Notes: generated by a model not told the origin, from the sequence alone. A stretch of 64,000 nucleotides of DNA from Hyaloscypha bicolor E (GCF_002865645.1 NW_020194521.1:372001-436000); one strand, 5' to 3'; positions 46,381-57,562 are shown, counted from the first letter of the stretch. Made by a program: numbers and translations.

Positions 46381-46519
46381 TATAAATATAGGTATTAGGG
46401 AGCTTAGCTTTACTTATTTAGTAACCCCTTTTATTTAGCTAGATCCAGAGGCTCTCTTTAGAGCTTCTTTTAATTAGATAACCATTTATGCAAATTACTA
46501 TTCCTTGCTTTCTGTAATA
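46381..46519. repeat. Left 139-bp terminal direct repeat
   Basis: Contains TAGGGAGCTTAG, GTAACCCCTTTTATTTAGCT, GATCCAGAGGCTCT and TTGCTTTCT. Matches 48071-48209 with about 11 differences by eye. Confidence 0.85.
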
Positions 46520-48070
46520 GTTATAGGCCCGGAGTACTAGCTATATACCTCTATTAGTAATTAGTAAGCGTTCTAGTAATTGCGGTTACTCTTACTACGG
46601 TCGGAACTACTAAAAGAATACGTTTCACCTGGTTTTCTTATTCTTTATTCCTCTCTTTAGAATGGCAGTTTTACTAGTCTCTAATATATGCCTTACTAAT
46701 CGCAGAAGCTTTTCTAAGTAGTATATAGAACTTAAAATCAATTCCACCTTTCGCAATATATGGCACCTTATTAATCCCGATACTTCAGAAGCTTCTTACC
46801 TGCTCTCCGTAGAGCCTCCCCCCCTCTCTTATAATTAATCAAATAATTAAGCAATTAAATATCGAGCGAAATACTCCTTTGGCAATATGAGATGCGGATG
46901 GAAGGCCGGAAGCTGAGAAGAGAGTACGACCAAGAGTACCTTGCCCGGCTCGTTTTAATAATATTAAGGAGGAGTACTCGTTCAGGCTTAAGGAGTATAC
47001 TGTCAAGCAGTCGAATTGGTTAGTGCAAAGCTCTCGATATTAGAATATCTGGGATTGGGTATACTGTACGGTAGAACCTGCTTTACTTGTACTATACCTT
47101 GAGTTACTTGTTTTCTAGTAGAGGCTCTCTTTTTAGAATATTATACGAGCTCTTTGCAATAAATTCCAGCTATCGGAGGACAATATACGAGAACAAGTAA
47201 GGGAAGATTATAAGAGAATTCTGGACCGTAGCAGAATAGGTTCAGAAGCTCCCAAGACCTGAATTAATAATTAGTACCAAGCTCTCGCGCAAGCTCAAAC
47301 CTACCGAGTTACGGAAGTCGAAGGGTTCCTGGCAATTAAGGATTTCCTTCAAGTAGTAGCTACCAAGTTTCTACCTACTTGGGGAGTATAGTAACTTACT
47401 CTAGTAATTGAGGCCAATGTACTTGGAGAGCCTATTCATATACTCGAGTAATACGGAAGGATCTTTGAGGCCTTAATTCAGCAAAACGAACACTTTTTAC
47501 TTGGGATCTTTGCCTCTCTTACTAGAAGATCTAACGAATACTCGTGCCCTTATAAGGAAACAAGAGCGGAAAAGCACTCGTGGAAACCTATTAATTACTC
47601 CATTCTAGAGCTTGCAACCACTGGCTCCTGTACCAGGAAACTTGATCCACAGCCTATAGACAAATAGTTAAAGGACGTGCGAGAACGCTTGGCAAAGGGA
47701 TACGAGAAGCTATATGGGTAGCTTGAGAAGAAGGGTTAGATAAAGAGCGGAGAAACGAAGCTACCAGGGCATTTTGAATACTAATGATATATATAATATA
47801 GTTTCCTGGCTTTGGGCTTGCGGAGCCGTCCGGGGCTGGAGCTGGGCTTTTTTAGAACTGAGTATATTACCGGAGATATCTGGAAACGCTTTGCTTCCTA
47901 CCCTTTTTAGTTCTATTATCTTAATATAAGGCGCTAGGGAATAACGATTTCTTAGCTCTCAATTAGGGTAAATAGACCATATATATATACTTCTTTTTAC
48001 TAGGGATACTTTATAGAAGTACTTTATTAGCTATTTTCTTTGTAATTAGAAGCCTCTAGAGGATATATTA

Positions 48071-48209
48071 TATAAATACGGGTACTAGGGAGCTTAGTTT
48101 CGCTTATTTAGTAGCCCCTTTTATTTAGCTAGATCCAGAGGCTCTTTTTAGAGCTTCTTTTAATTAGATAACCATTTATACAAATTACTATTTCTTGCTT
48201 TCTATAATA
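48071..48209. repeat. Right 139-bp terminal direct repeat
   Basis: Matches 46381-46519 at a constant offset of 1690. Differences such as GTAACCCC/GTAGCCCC are largely transitions; several (GCTTTCT/ACTTTCT-like A/T changes) fit light RIP on one copy. Confidence 0.85.
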
Positions 48210-50854
48210 TATATAAAATAAATATTAATAATACTTTAGAAAACAGAAAAGAAAAAGATAAAGAAATTAATAATAATAAAAGGCCTAGAACTTTATCTAT
48301 TATTATATTTAATTTAGTTCTTTTTTCTAATTCTCGAAATAAGAAAAAGTAATTATTTATTAAGTACTTTATTATTTATTATAAAATAATTATTTAATAT
48401 TTTCGGACTATTATTTTATATATTTAAAGAACTAGTTTTAAAGACTTTAAATTCTATTTTATTATAATAAAAAACCGTGAATTTACGGGTATTTAAATTC
48501 TAGAAATAAAAAAAAGTAAATACCTAAAAAATTAATCTTAATATAATAATTTTCTTATATATAACTCTAATACTATTTAACTTAATAAAAGAAAATTAAT
48601 TCTAAACTTAAGATTTAAGTATTTTAAAATATATAGTTATTATATATCTAAGTATTTTAAAATATATAATTATTATATATTTATATTATTAGCTTAAATA
48701 AATATTTAGCTTTAATAATAAATATATTTTTATAAATCTCAGAATTACTAGAATAACTTTTTTCTCAAATTATATAACCTTAATATTAAGGTATTATAAA
48801 TGCAATTAAGACTATTTTTAATATTAATTTCCTTATAGTCTAGTAATTTAAAATATATCTCTTTAAAATTAAAAAATCTATTAAACTAACCCTTTAGCTA
48901 TTATTATACTCTGCCGCTTTACTAGTAAATTTAGTATTATATAACCGTATAATAATATATGCGGCTATAGTATTTAGAATACCAAGCTCCTGTATTTATA
49001 AGCTTCCTTCCTTAGTTTAGAATCCTCGAATTAAGAGCCACTCTACCTCGCTTTCCAAGCCCAGAGACCCGGTTTCGTAACAGCTATCTTAGATCCCCTT
49101 TACCACGTAATCTTGCTTAAGTAATTATACCAAAATCCCCGAAATCCAAGTACGGGTATTTTAAGGGGCCCTTATTCCTCTCTAAATATAGCTTCTATTT
49201 ATATTAAAAAAACAAATTATTAATAATTTAATTAGATCTATAACTTCCTACTAGCTTTTAAAGATAAAGTTAATTATTAAATTCTATATAAGATATTTAA
49301 AGGTAACTAATAATTATTATATAATTATTAACTATTAGCTAATTAAATAATTAGAAGAGAACAAAAAGCTTAAGACTAAAATCGAAGCCTTTAAAGCTAC
49401 CCAAATACTCGATCTTACTAATAGCCAAGCTATTAATAAGAATGTAATTCTTGAAAAGGTTTTTGAAAAGAATTTTAAAGGGTATTTCGAAGGGAATTAC
49501 CAAGCAAATTATAAAGAGAACTTCGGGATCTATAATATTCAAGACTATTTCTATTTTATTAACTAAATAAAATATTAAAGATATAATATTATATCTTTTT
49601 AATTAATTAATTATTTAGTTTTAACTTATTTATTAATATTATATATATAAAAAACATTTCTAAAGCTTATATATATAAGAGACTTATATTATTAAGATTA
49701 ATATTAATAGAATTAAACTTATTATTCTAGTATTAAGATTTTTTTTTTGATTTTCTAAATTCTTACTTGATTTCTAAGAGTTCTACTTATAAATAAGACT
49801 AGCCAAGCTTATTTTAAGGTCTTAAATAAATCTTCTAATAACTTTTAGTTCTATTAACTTAATTCCTATAAAAAGCTTATTTTTAGAATCCTTAGATATA
49901 ATACATTATATATAAGTCTTAGCCTTATTATATTTAATATTATAATTAAGATTTTATTAAAGAACCTAATCTTTTCCCTAATTTTAATTCATTTAAAATT
50001 AATTTAAAAAGAACTAGTAATCCGATTCTTATAAAAACTAGCTCTTTTAATAGCCCTTATATTATAGTATATAAAAAGAATATTCTTATTATAACCTATT
50101 ACTAATTCCTAATTAATAAATTAAGCTCTTAGTATTAGCTTTAAGTATAAGTATTTCAACTTAATTACTTAAAGTTATTATTAATAGAATTAGTTAAAAA
50201 TGTATATATAGCTAGTTTTATATATAATAAACCCAAATATAATATAAAATTTACTGAAAAAGCTTCTAGTTATAAAGCTATTAGTTTTAAGCCTAAAAAT
50301 AAGGAAAAAAACAAACTAAAATTTCTTTTATTATATTAGAAATCTATTTTTAGACTTTTTAGCTTCTAGTCTAGCTTTATACTATTATAAGAGCTTATAT
50401 TTAAATTTCGGGCCTTTTATATAAGAAATAGCCTAAATTAAAAATCATTTGTATTTTTAGTTACTTTCTAGCTTTATTTATTAATAACCTAGCTTATATA
50501 AGACGGATTCTTATAAAAAGTAGGTTCAGAAATCGGACTAAATTAGGAGATTCGATATATGAAAATTTTATAAAACTTATTTAATAAAAATAGAGAACTA
50601 TATAGATATTTCGATTTTCTTAAAGTACTTCTAATAAAAAGTTATAAAGTTCTCAGAGAACTTTATAGCAGAGTACTATAGCTATAAGTTATTATAAATC
50701 TAATAATATATAATTATTTCGGTATCTAATTTATAGCTATTTACCCGTTATTTAATATTAAGTTATTAATTATACGATTTTAGTAAGGGAGCTTCTTACT
50801 AATATATGTTTTTCAAAACTATCTTACTTATATATCCGCTTTTCAGATATTTGA

Positions 50855-50903
50855 CTAAATCTAAATCTAAATCTAAATCTAAATCTAAATCTAAACCCCT
50901 AAC
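50855..50903. repeat. Telomere-like hexamer array (CTAAAT)n ending CTAAACCCCTAA
   Basis: Six CTAAAT units, then CTAAAC and CCCTAAC. Fungal telomeres are CCCTAA repeats; CTAAAT differs by C-to-T changes within the same period of six (CTAAAC to CTAAAT). The array lies at the edge of the AT block, 2.5 kb from the helicase remnant. It may be an interstitial, mutated telomere tract or an independent microsatellite. Confidence 0.6.
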
Positions 50904-50950
50904 TTTAATAATAATTTAATTATTAATTATAATTTAATAAATTAAATTTT

Positions 50951-51426
50951 TGCTATCTCTACTTATATCGTGCTAAGCAAAGCTGGTAGCCTCTCTTGCA
51001 AGCTCTATGCAGCCATGCCCAGAAGTCTGCCTGAAAGAGAACATTGGCCCCATCTGCACCACTTATAAGGCATTATTTTTGATGATCGGCAGCCACGCGT
51101 CCCTTCGCTACCACCCATCCAATTGCGCCGCTGGACGTCAAGGCCTTGAAGCCTTATATTTCGGTTGCTAACATTCTGAGGACCCATTGTGTGGCAGAGG
51201 CTGAGCATTTGCGACGCGCAAAGCAAGAGATCTTATATGCTGCACCTATATCTTTCTCTCTTTTGTTCTTGCTTTCATCTTCTGACTATCCACTAATTCT
51301 GGCATTTTGACAAGAGCCTCATTACTTCTATACCTAGCAGATTTCAACAAGCAATAGAGGCGCAACGCGGATTATTCTAGCAGACTGTCTGGTTCTGGAC
51401 ATTAGATCAAAGAACGAATAATAAAT
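50951..51426. promoter_or_regulatory. Upstream region of the NLR gene, edge of the GC-normal island
   Basis: Composition returns to normal within about 30 bp of 50960. The roughly 450 bp before the NLR ATG should hold its promoter. A CT-rich tract (TCTTTCTCTCTTTTGTTC, 51250-51267) is promoter-like. A minus-strand frame at 51005-51226 is unsupported. Confidence 0.45.
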
Positions 51427-54400
51427 ATGGAACCGATAGGGTTCACCGTCGGAGTCGTACGCTTGGCTGGCCTTTTCAGTGTTTGTCTTGATGTCATCGA
51501 CAAAGTGGATTCCTATAAGGACTTCGGGGTTGACTCACGTGCGATTATTGCTCAGTTCAGGGCCGACAAGCATCTATTCATACAATGGGCCCAAGATGTC
51601 GGTATAGGCAAAAATAAACTGAAGAACAAATACCATACACGTCTAGATAATCAAGAGATAAACTCGATAGTACAAGAGATTCTATCAAGTATTCAGGAGA
51701 TCTTTAGCAGGACGGAGGGTACGATGTCCAATCTCCAGCCCGTAGTGGAAGCAGGCCCAACCACTTTTCCGGATGGAATTCGATTCCTTAATACGCGTCA
51801 AAAAGCTCAAAAGCCTCAAGGGGCCATCTCGCAGAAGAGTCGAATCGGATGGTCTCTCAGGAGCAAAGCAAAATTCATTTCTCAAGTACAACAATTTGGA
51901 GCCTTGGTTCAAAGATTGCACAGCTTGGTTCCACCGGACGGACCGATAGGACCAGAGAATATGCACAAAGGTACAATAGGTAATGATCTGAGCTCGAGGA
52001 ATGGTATGTCCTCCCTCTGAGTTTATAGTCCAATGAATCTAACTTGCTACGAGGCGAAGATAAAGATATATGGTTCTCTAATTCTCAACAACTACTTATT
52101 AAGATGGAAAAGCAGATTGAGCGTAAGACTTCCTCGCCTCTAATAGAGCCTCGCTAATAATTAAAGACGAAACAAGGAAAGAACTGGACGGTTGGCTTGG
52201 AGCATCTTGGACTAATGATGTTTACGACAACTTCATTCGGAGGAAGCTCGACGGCACATGCGACTGGATCCTAAGTCGAGAGGCCTTTCTGGAATGGATT
52301 TCCCCTGACTTCCCCTCTGGGACTTCCAAGATCCTATGGATTAATGGTCCTGCCGGACACGGAAAAACAATCCTATGTGCAAGTATAGTCCAGTATCTAT
52401 CAACAATGCTCGAGTCTCTACTAGTATACTATTTCTGCTCGTCAGACTCAGAAAGTCAACAAGATCCCTTAAATATAATAAGGTCTTGGGTATCTCAAAT
52501 AATATCAGGTAATCGGGATGCATTCGAGTTAGCCTGTGGGAAGCGGGAAACGAAAGAAGGACGTAGTGCATCGCAAACGGATATTGTCGACCTCTTTCAA
52601 ACGATCGTTCAGCATATACCAAATTGTACATTCGTCGCAGATGGGCTTGATGAGTGTGTATGGCAAGAAGATCCAGCGGGCTTTTTCGAGTCTATTAGAC
52701 GAGCAGTTGCGAATACCAATACTCGAATCCTGATTCTTAGCCGCAATGAACCCGAAATCCGATACGGCTTTCGTACTGTTTGGGCCGGCGACAATAATCA
52801 AGGTCTAAACGAGTACCAAATTCGTCCGGAGCATGTCCGACCGGACACTATCTTATTCTCTCGAAGTATTATCGATAAAAAGTTAACAAATAAGAGCGAA
52901 ACGCTAAAATATGAGCTATCACAGAGGATGGCCGACCGATGCGAAGGAATGTTTCTCTGGGTAAAGATGCTAGAGGAACAACTACGCAGTGGGAAGAACA
53001 AGAAGCAACTCGAAGCAACTATCGATCAAGCTCCTACAACACTAGACCATCTCTATGACCGAAACTGGGCGAAGATTTCCCATCTTCCAGATAATGATAA
53101 GCTCCGCGCTTTTTCTATTCTTCGATGGGCTGCATTGGCCTTACGTCCGCTCACAATTCTCGAAGTCACTGAAGCTCTCCTCATCGTAGATGACGACTGT
53201 GAAGACCTCTCTGTCGACGAGGTACCAGATGCTATCGACGAGGATTATATCAGTAGCGAAATCGTAGGTCTATGTGGATCGCTCCTAGAGACTCGGAAAG
53301 CAGCACCGGAACAGGATTTAGGCTTGATGACAATACATTTGGCGCACTTCTCAGTAAAGCAGTATATTCTTTGCAATATGCCTGCTCACGGAGGACTGCT
53401 CATGGCCAATGAACAACTACGTGCCTCTACCGAGATATTCCAAAGCAATGTGTTAGCGAAATTGTGTCTCCGGTACCTGAATTTCCGGATTGTATGGCAA
53501 GAATCTCTCCAAATACATAACGATCTAGACAAACGGCCATTCCGAGACTATGCCGCGGGATCATGGCATCACCACATTAGAGAGAAGGGTTCAAACTACG
53601 AAAAAGTGGTTGAGCTCACTAATCGTCTCTTTAGCTCTTACAGTGGGAATTGGGAGTCATGGAAAAAGTGGTTTGATGCTAATGACGACAAATCAGAGAT
53701 GCCTAAGTCTCAAAGAGGAATCACTTCGACAAACCCATTATTCTATGCGTCACTTCTTGGGCTTCGGGATACTGTTATTTACCTACTTGAAGCAGCGAAA
53801 CTAGATGTGAATCATATCGATAAGTTCAATAGAACAGCATTGCAAGCAGCTGCTTTGAAGGGCCGAACTTTAATAGTCAAGTTACTTCTCCAGAAAGGCG
53901 CCGACGTCACGGTAGCAAACCAAGAAGGATGGACGCCATTAAATTCAGCCTCAGATAGCGGGAATGTTGAAGTCGTTAAGCTACTCCTCGAGAAGGGCGC
54001 CAACGTAATAGTTACAACTAATAGAGGATGGACGCCACTAAATACAGCCTCGCTTAACGGGCATCTCGAGATCGTTAAGCTGCTCCTCGAGAAGGGCGCC
54101 GATGTGACAGCTGCTAGCAACGACGGATGCACACCACTACATGCGGCCTCAGAGCGCGGGCATCTCGATATCGTCAAGCTGCTCCTCGAGAAGGGCGTCG
54201 ACGTAGCGATTGCAGATACTGAGGGATGGACACCCTTAATATCGGCCTCAAACAACGGCCACATCGACGTCGTCAAGCTGCTCCTCGAGATGGGAGCGAA
54301 TATCGCTGTTATAGATACTATGGGATGGACGCCATTAAATGCGGCTTCAATCATAGGCCACGTCGACGTCGTCAAGCTGCTCCTCGAGAAAGGAGCTGAT

Positions 54401-55318
54401 GTGACGGTTGCGAATCAGAGAGGATGGACGCCACTACACGCAGCTTCAGATAGCGGTCACGTCGATGTCGTCAAGCTGCTCCTCGAGAAGGGCGCCGACG
54501 TGAAAGTCACAAATCAGGACGGATGGACGCCACTGAATTCGGCTTCAAATAAGGGCCACGTCGACGTCGTCAAGCTACTCCTTGAACAGGGCGCCGATGC
54601 AGCTACTGCGAATCAGAATGGATGGACACCGCTGTCGTGGGCTGCTAAGAACGGGCACGAGGCTGTCGTCGAGCTGCTGCTCGCGCATAATGTCAACGTC
54701 GAGTCGAGGGATAAGCACGGCTGGACTCCACTACACATGGCCTCACTCAAAGGGCACGTCGACGTCGTTAAGCTACTGCTTGAGAAGGGCGCTGACGCCG
54801 AGGCAAAGGATAATGTGTGTCGGACACCGCTGTTGCATGCTGCCAGAATTGGAAATGAAGCCACTATCAAACTCCTTCTTGCCACAGACCGAGTTGACGT
54901 TGATTCCAAGGACTATTACGATTCGACACCGCTATCAATCGCAGCGAGGATGGGACACAGAGGCGTAGTTACGTTTCTCTTAATCAAAAGTCATGCCTTG
55001 AATGCCCAAGACAGTTTCGGTCGGACTCCTTTATGGTGGGCAAAAAGGACCGGATATTCCGAAATCGCCGAATTCTTCCTTAAAAAGTGTAAAGAAGAAG
55101 GCATAATTGTTCAAGAAAACGACTTGCCTATAGCCACGATTTCAGTGCCAAGCGATAACTCCTCGGGATGGTGTGACGTCTGTGTTTTAGGTATCTCAAA
55201 CGAAGCCACTTATTATTATTGCAGGGTTTGTAATAGTGGAGATTTTGTTATCTGTAGGGTGTGTTTTACGATGAAAGCCTATTGTCTAGATAAGTCGCAT
55301 ATATTAATTCAGAAATGA
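51427..55318 (+). CDS. NOD-like receptor: HeLo-like, NACHT, 14 ankyrin repeats, ZZ-type zinc finger
   Basis: Exons 51427-52003, 52054-52122 and 52167-55318 join in phase to 1265 aa. Residues 1-190 (MEPIGFTVGVVRLAGLFSVC, DSYKDFGVDSRAIIAQF) are a HeLo-like helical domain, the membrane-targeting death-effector type of fungal NLRs. The NACHT domain has WINGPAGHGKTI (Walker A, residue 276) and TFVADGLDEC (Walker B, about 370), followed by a helical region with LRWAALALRPLTILEV. Ankyrin repeats span about 739-1195. A C-terminal ZZ-type finger spans about 1219-1262 (WCDVC, YYCRVC, VICRVCF, then Cys and a late His). Expected role: ligand sensing by the repeats, NACHT oligomerisation, HeLo-triggered cell death (family knowledge; the ligand is unknown). 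The gene is intact, with normal composition although flanked by RIP-damaged DNA. Confidence 0.92.
53930..54806 (+). repeat. Near-identical 99-bp ankyrin-coding tandem repeats
   Basis: Within the NLR gene a 33-codon unit is repeated in tandem: WTPL, two variable residues, AS, two variable residues, GH-x-DVVKLLLEKGAD, then a variable loop. The DNA core GTCGTCAAGCTGCTCCTCGA recurs at 54172 and after, with few silent changes, for about eight consecutive units. High DNA identity points to recent duplication or gene conversion. Variation is concentrated at fixed positions of the unit. Confidence 0.9.
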
Positions 55319-55920
55319 TTTAATAGAACATTTACTACTTAGTACTGCATAAGGCGCTTAGAATAGAAAACTTTTACAGGCCTCAAAAGCTGTTAAAGTG
55401 ACTTACTTCTTACTTTATACTATATATATTATTGTAACTTTAATAGAGAGAATGTAACTGTAACGGCAGGAACAAAGCAATGGAACGAGGCTCAAAGATC
55501 TATAATTCCAATGTCCTACAGAATCTAAAGCTAAGTGTTGAAATTAGGGGCCTGAGGCCCCTAATAGGCTTAGTAAGCCCTGGAACAGAGCCTTAGGGGC
55601 TGTATACTAATGGGCTTAAGCCATAGGCTTATTACTGAGGATATTATGCCCTGTAAGGTTGATTCAGGGCATAATATGCCCTGTGAGGCTAAATCGGTTC
55701 AGTTGAGGTTAAATGGTTCAGTATAAGGCTCTCTGGTTTAGGGGTTTAGTGCATGTAACTTAGGGGTTCAGGGCTATATATATGGGCTACTTACCACTAT
55801 AGAACAGCAGTCAATTCAGTACGTTTTACTTGGTTTACATTGCAAGCACGTGGCCCTAGCTTTATTAAGCTAGTTCAAAACTAAGGAGAGAAGAGAGAGT
55901 GAGGTGTGGCAGTGGATAAG
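55319..55920. other. NLR 3' region with small repeats
   Basis: About 600 bp. Contains ATTATGCCCTG repeated at 55644 and (with the reverse form CAGGGCATAAT) around 55665-55682, and GGGGCCTGAGGCCCC (55547-55561), all able to form hairpins. CGAGGCTCAAAGATC at 55487 resembles part of the direct repeat at 56.6 kb in reverse. No gene seen. Confidence 0.4.
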
Positions 55921-56553
55921 TAAGTGCGGCCAAGACCACTGAAACGCCGGGCCTGGTTTGGAACCCGAGCTTGGTTTGAACTATAGCTTGGAACCTTAGC
56001 TGAAACCAACCCGTAGCATCCATGTAACACCAGCCGTCACAGTAACGGCACTGGCTGGCGTTTTAGAGGGTACGATTATTCTGGCATACGATTCCCCAGG
56101 CAGCAATTACCTTCTTAGGGCATTTAAGCGAGAATACCCGCCCTTTTAAGAAGCGAATCTTGCCGCCGCACCGCTTGAGGTACATCCTCAACCCACGTAC
56201 TTTAACGCAATAGGGATAACAATAAAATAATTAATTCTTTTATGCCCTGGACTCGCGATTAGAGCTCTCTTTTTAAAAATTTAAAATTGTGTAGTTTCGT
56301 AGTATTATTACTTACGACTTGTGGCACACGAGTGAATTTTACTAAGTTATTTGGTGAGGGATTTAAAGCGGCAAAAGCGCACTTTAGTAAGGGGCGCGGG
56401 TACCTTACAGGTTTCGTAGCGAAAGTTAATGCCTGGGGAATCGCATGCCATAATAATCGTACCCGTTTTAGGGGTTGGGCCGTCACGTGACTGGTTTCAC
56501 CTCCTTAGTTGGTTTCACCTGCTAAGCTGGCGTTTCAGTCGTTCCGGCCCTTA
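55921..56553. mobile_element. 633-bp foldback/MITE with long inverted repeats, possible TA target duplication
   Basis: The ends pair: TAAGTGCGGCC...CTGAAACGCC (left) and, read on the other strand, TAAGGGCCGG...CTGAAACGCC (right, ending at 56553). The inner part is also inverted: GGGTACGATTATTCTGGCAT... (56068-56101) matches 56431-56464 with two mismatches, and matching continues toward the middle. Most of the element can thus fold on itself. TA at both outer ends fits a Tc1/mariner-Pogo superfamily MITE. The plus-strand frame at 56287-56490 lies inside and is not a gene. Confidence 0.7.
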
Positions 56554-56592
56554 CTTCTTCTGCTTTTACTCTCTCTCTCTCTCTCTCTTCTT

Positions 56593-56912
56593 CTCTTTAG
56601 CTTAGTCTCTTGGAATACATGAGATACTCTGATCTTTGAGCCCTGGCCATTGCCCTAATCTCGCCATTACAGAGGGAGCCTGGGGGGAGGTAATATTTAT
56701 ATACTATATGTGACGGCTGGCAGGACTACGTAATCTGCCGCACTATCACATAACAAGTAAGGGGGCTGAAACAGGTATGCGAACTAGAGACTGGCGAAAA
56801 CCTATTAAAGGTCAAGGCATTCCCTCTTTCTTTACTCTTTAGCTTAGTATTCTTGAATACATGAGATACTCTAATCTTTGAGCCCTGGCCATTATACTAA
56901 TCTTGCTATTAT
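56593..56912. repeat. Direct repeat pair flanking a short insertion
   Basis: 56593-56669 and 56835-56912 both read CTCTTTAGCTTAGT, GAATACATGAGATACTCT and ATCTTTGAGCCCTGGCCATT. The second copy differs mainly by C/G-to-A/T changes. A CT microsatellite (56565-56590) precedes the first copy. The 165-bp spacer contains GTGACGGCTGGCAG, like GTCACAGTAACGGCACTGGCTGGCG at 56036. Confidence 0.65.
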
Positions 56913-57562
56913 ACTATATGCCTGGTAATACTAAATAATTTCTAAGCATAAATAGATTATTTAGGCTAGAATATTCCAGAAGCTTCATTTCTCTTCTAAT
57001 AATATAATCAAGACACTCTTCCTCTAAAATTAGAAAGGTTTTGCAACCCCGACAACCATTTTTCAATAAGACATCCGCTAGACCCAATTGAGCCCCTATT
57101 AAAAACCTCAAATTGAAGTTTTACTAATCTAATAATATAAAGAGCTTTATAACATAATTAGTTCCCGGTTTAATTTAAACTAGTAATATTATATAAAGTC
57201 TTCTAGTAAGGCGAAATAGGTACTATACTAGAAAGGGCATACTAATAGTATTATTAAAACGCTAAACAAAATTTTGGATTCGATACGAGATATTCCGAAC
57301 TATAGATTAGAGGAAGCTAAGTAATTAATAGAAGCTTTACTTGATTTAGAAGACCGAAGTTATTAGAAAGTAGTTATTAGAGTTATAAAACCTCTTTATT
57401 ATTTAATGTAATTTAAAGAGTAGTTAATTTAAAGTTCCCCCAAACAGTCCGAGTACGGATACTGCAATATAGTACAGGGTTCCCAGATATACGAAAAGCC
57501 GTAAGGATCAAGTAATTAAGCAATTTTCGATTCGGTTTTCGACTTTTAACTCGGTATATATT

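Larger units (their letters stand above)
46381..48209. mobile_element. 1.83-kb element with 139-bp direct terminal repeats (TRIM/LARD-like)
   Basis: The terminal repeats 46381-46519 and 48071-48209 align without gaps and differ mainly by transitions. The inside (46520-48070) has near-normal GC, unlike the surrounding AT-rich helicase remnant, and no open frame of note. Direct terminal repeats with non-coding internal sequence fit a non-autonomous LTR element. The ends do not show clear TG...CA, and no primer-binding site or target duplication could be proven. It interrupts the helicase, so it came later. Confidence 0.6.
44024..48350 (+). pseudogene. AT-rich degraded RecQ-type helicase gene (telomere-linked-helicase-like)
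   Basis: Coding-like segments read for long distances despite the extreme A+T content. The N-terminal part is 44024-44245. The ATP-binding domain is at about 44600-44980: TGFSKSLLFLLFTFI (from a TGGGKS Walker A), VSLKENLYKRAKERKLEAYI, and IRIYLDKIYILLLELNFRSI, where a DE-x-H box and the RecQ LLLE/FR segment are expected. The C-terminal helicase domain is at about 45160-45650: FISTTLFNSLLNIL, KALIFINSTKKGLALNKLL, LLITSILELEIDF, NYL-ESSRIKNKGYS (arginine-finger region). Further open sequence runs to 46380 and, after an inserted element, ends near 48350 (KRPRTLSIIIFN). Helicases of this type are common at fungal subtelomeres. Key residues (Lys-Ser kept, Gly-Gly lost, Asp-Glu changed) show it is inactive. 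Confidence 0.7.
35400..50950. repeat. AT-rich, RIP-like transposon graveyard (block 1)
   Basis: About 15.5 kb of extremely A+T-rich sequence dominated by TpA steps, with stop codons in nearly all frames and no intact gene. It contains recognisable but ruined transposon and helicase sequence, described separately. Cytosines remain mostly outside CpA context, as expected from RIP (C to T at CpA). Less AT-rich islands lie at about 46.4-48.2 kb and 48.95-49.15 kb and are probably later insertions. A gag-like or unclassified fragment may lie at 49.3-49.55 kb. I see nothing else that can be named. Confidence 0.85.

Noticed and set aside
49351..49542. 63-codon minus-strand frame in AT block 1
   Set aside because: Ile/Phe/Leu-rich translation expected from AT-rich DNA; the plus strand looks equally coding-like.
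53930..54806. CRISPR-like regular spacing of repeats
   Set aside because: The units are 99-bp in-frame ankyrin codons in a eukaryotic gene, not short repeats with unique spacers.
53812..54909. Minus-strand frames of 187 and 98 codons in the NLR
   Set aside because: Antisense shadows created by the repeated ankyrin-coding DNA.
56259..56490. Frames inside the foldback element at 56 kb
   Set aside because: Both strands are constrained by the inverted repeat; no domain.
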